The translations under genes were made by a program, and so were the position numbers. Positions 58,101 through 64,000 of a stretch of 64,000 nt of DNA are shown here, one piece after another. Source of the DNA: Trematomus loennbergii (lineage: Eukaryota > Chordata > Actinopteri > Perciformes > Nototheniidae); the NCBI GenBank assembly GCA_012861695.1, contig JAAOOA010000012.1, positions 4,236,270-4,300,269 on the forward strand, written 5' to 3'. The notes beneath the pieces were generated by a model. The model saw only the letters and a list, made by a program, of their open reading frames with translations. It had not been told where the DNA came from and did no database searches. How positions within the stretch are numbered: position 1 is the stretch's first letter; every line of letters starts with the position of its first letter.

Positions 58101-60113
58101 TGTAAGAATAATAGATCTATAGCTTCTTAGGCCTGAGTCAGTTTTCTACCTTAAGGGACCTATTGTGCAAAATCCACTTTTTCATGTCTTTTATGCATAA
58201 ACATGTGTCCCCTCTGTGTAAAGACATTCTGAAAGTTTCAGGAAAAAAGATTCACTCACTTTTTGTCCTGATCCATTTATATAAAAACCTGTCTGAAAAT
58301 GAGCTGATCAGATTTTGGCCACTTTGTGATGTTATAACAATTATTTGGCTTGTGTAACCATTAGCCAATAACCAACTAAGGTTACCCCCCCCCCCCACCT
58401 TATCACCTGAACATCTTCCTAGAGCACCATTGGGCTCTTTTTAACCAAATATCTCTCAGAGGGGCGTGGGGAGTGGCTCCTTATTTTCATCTAAAGTAAC
58501 AGACACAGAATCAGCACTTTTGAAACAGGGCTGAAACAGAGGGGTTTATGGGATGCTTCAATGGGTGATCTGTTTTCTATTTGGAGCCAAACACTTCAGA
58601 GACATGTTTTGTATATATCTGAGACCTATAATATATTGATGAAAAACAGTATAATAGGGGACCTTTAATGGAAATTCTGCCCCTGGTTGTAGTACAAATC
58701 AAATTTCCTAGAATACATGCCCACGTGAATATCACATTTTGAAACAAATCTAGTGCACTTTAACATCTAAACACATCACTTCACTGCAAGTGGTCTGTTT
58801 TGACAGGCGATGGTGGTAGAAGCTGATTTGGAGCGAACCAAAGAGGAGCTGAAGACTAAACTCATGGATGTCCAAATCAGGATTCTGTCCAGCCTCCCAT
58901 GCACGAGCACGACGAGACGGACGAGAGCAGCGCAGAGGCGAGCGCTGAGCTGACCTCTCCGGGCACGGTTCGAGATCGCAGCGAAGAGGAGCGAGTAACA
59001 GAGGCCCAGAAGAATGAGAGGCTGCAGAAAAACCTCAAGGTAAGGTTAAGCAAATTCTAATCAAATTACCTATTTAATGGATTTGCTATACTCTTACTTC
59101 CCTTCAGGGCAGAGGTCATGTTCAGATACAGATTAGCCGTCCCTTGGCTGTCTTAAAGCTTCTAAACCTGCGTTCTATTGCATTGTCTTACTGTCAGTTG
59201 GACTGCAATATCTCAATGACAATAGGATGGATTGCCATGAAATTGTGTACAGGCATTCATGGTCCCAAGAGGATGACCCCCTCTGACTTTGGTGATGTTA
59301 TGACTTGTCTTCTAACGCCAGCAGCACATTAAAAGTTTACATTTATTGTGAATAAATGATAATAAGCACACATTTTGTGTACTGACGTTCATAGTCCCAA
59401 AATGAATGGCATACCACTTTTGTGATCCCCTGACCAAAAGAAAATATTCTCTTTTGTCATCATGAGGTTGACAATTTGACAAAAATATCTGAAATATTTG
59501 ATTGATTGCTTTTAATTCTCTGACTTTTCATCTAGCCGGTCTAAACTACTGTAGTTCTCATCGTCCTAATGTGTGAAATCCTGATTATAAAATGTCAGCA
59601 TTCTAACAGACCAACTGAAGATTGTGTGCCTGATAAATATAAACTTTCAAACATCAATATGATATCATTGCCCGTGTGAGCGTGTCATATGCTGACACTG
59701 TGGCAATGAGCCCTGATGTGCCTAAATGCAGCCTCACATATCTGCTGGTTTGCCAAAACAAGATATGATGTTGCATAAAGGACTCAACACAAAACTGGAC
59801 TTAATAATAACTGTGGACAAAAGGGTGTTTCCAGACGGGGATTGAGGGGGGCACAGGGTTGAGGGAAAGGGGCAAGGCTCCTGAATAGTCTCCGAAAGAG
59901 TTTCAGGAAACAGGATCTCATTCACTCTGTTTTTGTGTTTTCCTTCAGTGCCTGAGCATCGAGCTGGCTGGAGCTGTAGACGAGAGCAAAAAGACCCCAA
60001 ATGACCTGATTCATGCTGAGAATGTGAAGGCGGGTCGCGACAAATACAAGACCCTACGTCAGATACGTCAGGGCAACACCAAACAACGCATTGATGAATT
60101 TGAGTGCATGTGA
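42873..60113 (+). CDS. msn: Moesin (ERM family), exons 2 to 14
   Basis: Thirteen exons: 42873-42956, 43029-43123, 43266-43388, 52525-52676, 52768-52851, 52931-53077, 54100-54196, 54823-54986, 55121-55251, 55417-55577, 56378-56470, 58807-59039 and 59949-60113 (stop TGA). The first encodes [18 protein letters not shown]-domain blocks follow ([68 protein letters not shown]), then the charged helical rod and the actin-binding tail [20 protein letters not shown], with the regulatory Thr. Moesin links cortical actin to membrane proteins (known). The first exon, which in relatives encodes about four residues, was not found. Single bases are missing near 43,052 (95 instead of 96 bp) and 58,878 (233 instead of 234). 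Restored, the total is 576 residues plus exon 1, the normal length. The tail ends ECM where relatives have ESM. Confidence 0.94.
44535..45935. repeat. 61-bp direct repeats bracketing the captured hAT/LINE segment
   Basis: Identical 61-bp sequences at 44,535-44,595 and 45,875-45,935 (AGAATAATCACTTACATGTG to GATAAAGTGT) flank the insert. They are much longer than any transposase duplication and look like filled-in staggered ends of a repaired break. Confidence 0.85.
44623..45864 (+). mobile_element. Inverted copy of a hAT element end plus LINE flank
   Basis: This 1.24-kb segment is the near-identical reverse complement of 48,867-50,111. It begins with 45 bp of LINE coding sequence, then the hAT terminus CAGGGCCAACC at 44,668, and stops inside the hAT body without its other terminus. 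A partial hAT transposase frame (45,029-45,355; [40 protein letters not shown]) is shared with the other copy. That protein resembles ZBED/GTF2IRD2-type hAT transposases, with the centre deleted. Confidence 0.85.
46138..46171. repeat. (TA)n microsatellite
   Basis: About 17 TA units inside the Harbinger-like element. Confidence 0.9.
46270..46400. repeat. Possible SINE-like or retroposon fragment
   Basis: GGGGTGAAGTGTCTTGCCCAG followed by GGGGTTTGAACCTGTGCTCC resembles a motif pair common in fish retroposons. The second part looks like a degenerate tRNA B-box. Short and without clear borders. Confidence 0.3.
46425..47828 (-). pseudogene. Myb/SANT-like protein gene of the Harbinger-like element
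   Basis: Two segments on the minus strand. 47,828-47,601 contains a Myb/SANT-like helix motif ([20 protein letters not shown]). 46,760-46,425 encodes a charged C-terminal coiled coil ([40 protein letters not shown]) and a basic end. Harbinger transposons usually carry such a Myb-like DNA-binding gene beside the transposase (known). The first segment ends at a stop after SVAQQS, so whether the two are spliced together is unclear. Confidence 0.6.
48666..50066 (-). mobile_element. hAT element (Charlie-like) inserted in the LINE
   Basis: Termini CAGGGGTGCCCAACC (48,666) and GGTTGGCCCTG (ending 50,066) are imperfect inverted repeats. The flanks CCCTAGCT and CTCTAGCT are an 8-bp duplication with one mismatch. 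Internally, 49,659-49,378 on the minus strand encodes a piece of a ZBED-type hAT transposase, and the sequence near 49,760-49,690 encodes its N-terminal part; the middle is deleted. Near the right end, an 18-bp unit (CGATCTCGATCGACCGGT on the minus strand) is repeated twice. Confidence 0.8.
51294..51887. mobile_element. Small Harbinger-related TIR element with exact empty site
   Basis: Ends AGGCGCATTCACACC and GGTGTGAACGCGCCT, flanked by ATT (51,291-51,293 and 51,888-51,890). Removing the 594 bp and one ATT joins the LINE codons into the uninterrupted frame [17 protein letters not shown], which fixes both borders. It is an internal-deletion relative of the element at 43,591-48,005. Confidence 0.85.
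53690..54030. mobile_element. Common teleost repeat fragment in msn intron
   Basis: ATATTCATGGTCCCGTGAGG followed by ATGACTTTGG and, further on, CTAACTACACAGAGTTGCTAG are pieces of a widespread fish repeat. A longer copy is at 59,190-59,760. Confidence 0.55.
55646..55988. mobile_element. TTAA-flanked MITE in msn intron
   Basis: Ends AGGTCCCATGTCATG and CATGACATGGGACCT are perfect inverted repeats, flanked by TTAA (55,642-55,645 and 55,989-55,992). 343 bp, non-coding. Confidence 0.85.
56555..57479. mobile_element. TIR element in msn intron
   Basis: Ends CTTTCACACCGGCGCTTTTC and GAAAGCGCTGGTGTGAAAG are inverted repeats. The inner flanks share CAGCTCC/GGAGCTG-rich sequence. About 925 bp with high CpG, which stands out from the AT-rich intron; no transposase. 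Confidence 0.75.
58155..58664. mobile_element. TTAA-flanked MITE in msn intron
   Basis: Ends GGGACCTATTGTGC and TATAATAGGGGACCT flanked by TTAA. Related to the copies at 37,297-37,784 and 28,519-28,680. Contains a C homopolymer of about 14 near 58,386. Confidence 0.75.
59190..59760. mobile_element. Longer copy of the common teleost repeat in the last msn intron
   Basis: GGATGGATTGCCATGAAATT, CATTCATGGTCCCAAGAGGA and a later CAGCCTCACATATCTGCTGG are in the order known for this abundant fish repeat. It lies in the intron before the terminal msn exon. Confidence 0.6.
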
Positions 60114-60329
60114 GAGGGCCCGATTGAAGACAAGATAAGGATAGATTAAGAAATTGGACACATTGACAGATTTTAGAAGTAGGTCCAATATATTGCGTAG
60201 ATAGAATATTAACCTGACATGACAGATCAAACATAACAGCAAATTATATTGTCCTTGATTTCAATGCTGTTTCATCTAGAAATAAGTCAGAAGTGACAAC
60301 TGTTGAAAATGCATTATTAATGACATGGG

Positions 60330-60335
60330 AATAAA
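60330..60335 (+). terminator. Candidate polyadenylation signal of msn
   Basis: AATAAA 217 bp after the msn stop; further AATAAA at 60,881 and 60,892 would give longer 3' UTRs. Either way msn ends less than 1.3 kb before the ar start codon. Confidence 0.4.
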
Positions 60336-60899
60336 AAACACATTCATGGTCCATTTCAGCGTTGCAAAACTAACATTATCTATGCTGTCATTTATGAAAA
60401 GCTCTGCTGTTGTCCTTGTCAATTGTACTACACACATTTTGAAATGCCAACTAATGAAAACTTTAATAAAATTGATTATTAAAAAACAATGGCATAAAAG
60501 CCACATCCATCTAAATGTTAAATTATGTATTCTTCATCACGTAAGTAAAATGCACAGAAACAATTTCAGTGTGCAAAACGGAATTACACTATCAATTACT
60601 TTGCTGTGTCAAATGAGACGATCTTTTCAAAAGCTTATGAGAGAATGTGACATGCATCCCAAATCTGGATTTTTTTGCTAGCAACTAAGCGAACAACCAC
60701 ATGCTGTAGCCTAACTAAGAAAAGCTCTACTATAGAGCTTAACAGTGAGGTACTGTTATTGGAAATCCCATTACATTCTGAATGAAAGATTTTCATTATG
60801 AGCAATGTTGTAACCATCCAATGGTGATTACTGTTTTAACCTCAATGTCAAGTCTCAATGTAATCAGTCTATCTAATGTAAATAAACATAGAATAAAAT

Positions 60900-61655
60900 A
60901 TGATTGATTATGTGAAAATAATCTTTCTCTTGCAGTATGTTGTGCTTTGAAGGCTTATTTCATCCATTTCTTGTTCCTGACATCCTCATCCATCACATGC
61001 AGACTATTAGACCTTTCATTGACCAACGGTATATACAGTTATATTTATTTTGACGTCTTTCAGAAAAGTCAGTGATTGTGCAGGATAAGTTGTATTATAT
61101 CGAACAACATTCACCGTGTAAATAAGGCAACCGAATACAAACAAGCTCATGTTTAATTCCCACAACATACTGAGAAAGAGAATATTATAATTTAGAAAAT
61201 CCAATTCTGAACAAACATGTCAGCTTTAGGTGAGAATGTTTCTAAAGAAGCCTGTCATGATGTGGCGATAATTTATCCTTGCTATTCTCACTCACGAGAC
61301 CTAAACATGCCAGAGTTCAAAGACAAGTTACAAAGTTTTAATCGTTACTTATGGAGCGAGTTTCTGCTCTGCCCCCGAGGAAATACAACGGAGCTTTGTA
61401 AACAAAGAAAAAAGGCGATAGGAAACAAGTATCCAGCCCTGCTTTCATTCCGGAACAGCTCGGCGGGACGTCCCTTCCCAACACCCTACGTCGACAGACC
61501 GCTGCTCTGTATTATTTCCCCTTCCGCCGACACATATGACCTGAGTCTCGCAGGGTAGGCGTTTTCTCGCCTGAAGTGCGTTGTTTTATTTTTGTTTCCC
61601 AGTGTAACCAGCACACTGCTCACACAGTAGGCTACTGTCTTGACGGGAGCGGAAG
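60900..61655 (+). promoter_or_regulatory. Region between msn and ar: probable ar promoter and 5' UTR
   Basis: Only about 750 bp separate the last msn polyadenylation candidate from the ar start codon. It includes an open frame (61,217-61,558) that is not recognised as a protein, is followed by a possible donor (GTAGGC), and may simply be 5' UTR. No TATA box is obvious. Confidence 0.35.
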
Positions 61656-63951
61656 ATGGCCTTTCGCTCGAGCTTAGAAGAAATATCAAACTCTTTAATA
61701 AACAAGCGCGTGGACACTGCGGACACCTGTGCTTCTTGCCCAACTACCGCTGAGCTAAGTAAGGCAGTATCGGTGTCACTGGGTTTAGACTCAGTGTCCT
61801 CTCCGCTTAGCAACATGAATCAGTGCTCCGGCAGCAGCAGCAGCATATTCGCAGACTTCCACCACACCATGGAGAGTAGTAGTAGTAGAGTTCAGGAGTT
61901 ACAAACGGCTCCTAATGTCAACTCAGACCGGCTTCTATTACGTGACACTGCCCTTAAAGACGACTTTGGAGAAGCGTGCCACGGCATTCAGCAGGTGAGC
62001 TGCATGGATCTGCTCACATCGGGGGACATGGACAGCGCGCAGAACAGGGCGCGTGACCCTGTGTTATCTAGGTATGTCTGCAGGGAGTCTAACCTGTTCA
62101 TGAACCCGCAGGAAGAGCTGCCCGCGCCGTCTCAGGTGGAAGAGATGTTGCCTTTGATACCATACTCTGCGTACTCCGCAAATCCGAACCTATACAGGGA
62201 CACTCCGGGAGCGTGGTGCGCCCGAAGCAACCGATCCGAGCCGGAGAGGGGCGGTTTAAGCGGACGTAATTTGTTGTGCAATACTGTAACTGTGGGCCAG
62301 CATCTCTCGGATCCATGCAGGAATGCCACTGTCTCTGGTACAACAAGGAGGACAAAGATGGCATGCGAGCAGCGATGGCACACGGCTATGGCCAAATGGA
62401 AAGTTACCAAAGTGAAATTCCTCAAGGACACGGCACTCTTTCCACTATCAAGACTGAACCATCTGTTTGGCTGGATTGCTCTGATCGCACTTTTAGGTAA
62501 GTACGTTTCAATGATTTGCTTTGACTTGGTTTTGTTGGCATAATATCGAGAGTGCAATTATACTGAGGGCTTCATTCTGTCCACCCAAGTTCATCTTTTT
62601 TTTGTCAGAAATAAAAGGACAAATGCACCGTGAACATTGTGTAGTGACCATGCTTTAATCTGCCCAGTTGTTGCATGTTGCTTTGTTTGATTTTTAAATA
62701 AGGGTTATGAACTTGATCCTTTATTAAATCCATTGTCTATAGCTACAATCTCCTCCTGTTCTTCTTGATATTTATATATAGAGCTGCAGAGGATTTTTGG
62801 ACATGGCTGCACAAATAAATAAAATCCACCCAACATTGCATTATCCTCTGCTATGCCTTATGCTGGTGCCCAGTTGTGCTGCAGAGACAGCTGTGTAATC
62901 AGCATTACATTATTTGGGCTCTAACAGCCACATGTGCTCATCTCGGCCTTGGTCAAGTTGTGTTTTAGTGTTTAGCTAGACTGAATCAAAGTTGACCTTA
63001 TCCCTAACTTGGACTGTGTTGTGACTAACTGCATAAAATACCACTTACCGTAATATACCACTGTCACTGTAAACAAGAGATACAGCACCTGTTGCTGCAT
63101 CTGGCTTTGAATAGAAGAGAATGTCCTGATTTTACTGCCCTTAAAAAAAAAATCGAACTTTGCTGGTTAATCACAGATGTGCCTCACTTGTTATATAATC
63201 AATCATGGAATAGGGAAATGTTTTATAACTGGATTGGATTTAGGAAATTAGTGCCCTGAATGTCATAACAGGGAGCCATCTCTGAGACAAAACCTAGTGA
63301 CCTAAATTAACTGCTAATACGCCTAGTTTGACTGTCTGCCTTTGTTCATGCTATTTGCAACTGTTAATGATGAAACCATTTAAAAAATGCAGAATCTGTG
63401 CCCACTGGTGAATCCTTTCTCTTTCATATGTTTTTTTATGTTTTATGTGTCCAGGCATGAGGATTTGTTCCCAGGTGTGTATCTGTCGGACAGGAGAGTG
63501 TGTCAGGTTTGCAGCGACGAAGCCTCAGGTTGTCACTACGGAGCCGTCACCTGCGGCAGCTGCAAAGTATTCTTCAAGAGAGCCGCTGCAGGTGGGTGCG
63601 ACACCAATTTAAACACACACGAGTGCACACAAAGACACCCACAATCACTCGAGCACTGATTTAATTTCTTGCGCCCACTCGTTGGTGCATTCAGGCAGGG
63701 CACAGTGACCTTACATTATGAGGGCGAGTTATTTCATGTTATCAGTAAACACCCACATATCAGCACTATGAGTGGAAGCCGAATCATTGTTGAAAACACT
63801 CCCTCATCCCTCCGAAACTTTTCTGTACCACCAGGTAAGCAGAACCATCTGTGTGCCAGCCGGAACGACTGCACCATCGACAAGCTGCGGAGGAAAAACT
63901 GCGCCTCATGCCGTTTAAAGAGGTGCTTCATGTCAGGAATGAGCCTCAAAG
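61656..63951 (+). CDS. ar: Androgen receptor (N-terminal domain and DNA-binding domain; continues beyond window)
   Basis: Exons 61656-62496, 63455-63591 and 63835-63951, then the window ends in intron 3. ATG 61,656 has a strong context (A at -3, G at +4) and an in-frame stop five codons upstream. Exon 1 encodes a 280-residue N-terminal domain ending [14 protein letters not shown], a hallmark just before the AR DNA-binding domain. Exon 2 gives finger 1 ([20 protein letters not shown]) with P-box GSCKV, which selects androgen/glucocorticoid-type response elements. Exon 3 gives finger 2 ([20 protein letters not shown], then CRLKRC) and is 117 bp, as in human AR. The receptor is a steroid-activated nuclear transcription factor (known). 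One base is missing near 62,274. The finger regions and the short N-terminus are divergent, suggesting the faster-evolving of the two teleost paralogues; which one is uncertain. The ligand-binding exons lie outside. Confidence 0.93.
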
Positions 63952-64000
63952 GTGAGGGACTAAATATAAAATCCCAAAGAGAGACTGAGCATGGAAAGTA

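Noticed and set aside
61217..61558. 113-codon open frame upstream of ar as a separate gene
   Set aside because: No recognisable family; its position suggests ar 5' UTR or promoter. Kept only as a possible upstream open frame.

Overview
This is a teleost fish (probably percomorph) nuclear genome window. It has intron-split vertebrate genes, long CA/GT microsatellites, and fish-type DIRS, hAT, Harbinger-like, LINE and Ty3/Gypsy-like transposons. Five host genes are recognisable, in the order arhgef9 (+, 3' exons only), asb12 (-), zc4h2 (-), msn (+) and ar (+, first three coding exons). From established knowledge, ARHGEF9, ASB12, ZC4H2, MSN and AR also lie together in human Xq11-q12, so this is a conserved ancestral block.

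Layout. 1-9 kb: last three coding exons and long 3' UTR of arhgef9 (collybistin). 9-13.7 kb: asb12, converging on arhgef9. 15-29.3 kb: a transposon nest. An unclassified inverted-repeat element (about 14,984-29,303) is split by a DIRS-like tyrosine-recombinase retrotransposon (about 16,125-28,407). The DIRS element contains a hAT-type element holding a second hAT-type element, a TIR element, and a LINE fragment split by a Ty3/Gypsy-like LTR element. Both hAT-type elements and the LTR element keep exact target-site duplications. 29.3-31.1 kb: unassigned sequence with a CTCF-like site and two X-box palindromes. 31.1-40 kb: complete zc4h2. 41.7-42.6 kb: a 447-bp tandem duplication. 42.9-60.1 kb: msn; its 9.1-kb intron 4 holds a Harbinger-like element, an L2-like LINE with a hAT element and a small TIR element inside it, and an inverted copy of part of the hAT plus its LINE flank. 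61.6 kb to the end: ar, whose start codon is only 1.5 kb after the msn stop.

The most consequential technical observation is that all five conserved genes carry single-base deletions relative to the family reading frame: at least ten in about 4.9 kb of coding exon, several in homopolymers, none of them insertions. Restoring one base at each site gives exons and proteins of the expected length. This looks like residual long-read assembly error rather than decay, so automatic gene prediction here will give false truncations.

I found no bacterial-type operon, CRISPR array, tRNA or rRNA gene, and no convincing new multi-gene system. The most novel material is the outer element with its repeated subterminal motif, and the inverted hAT/LINE copy that arose without normal transposition.
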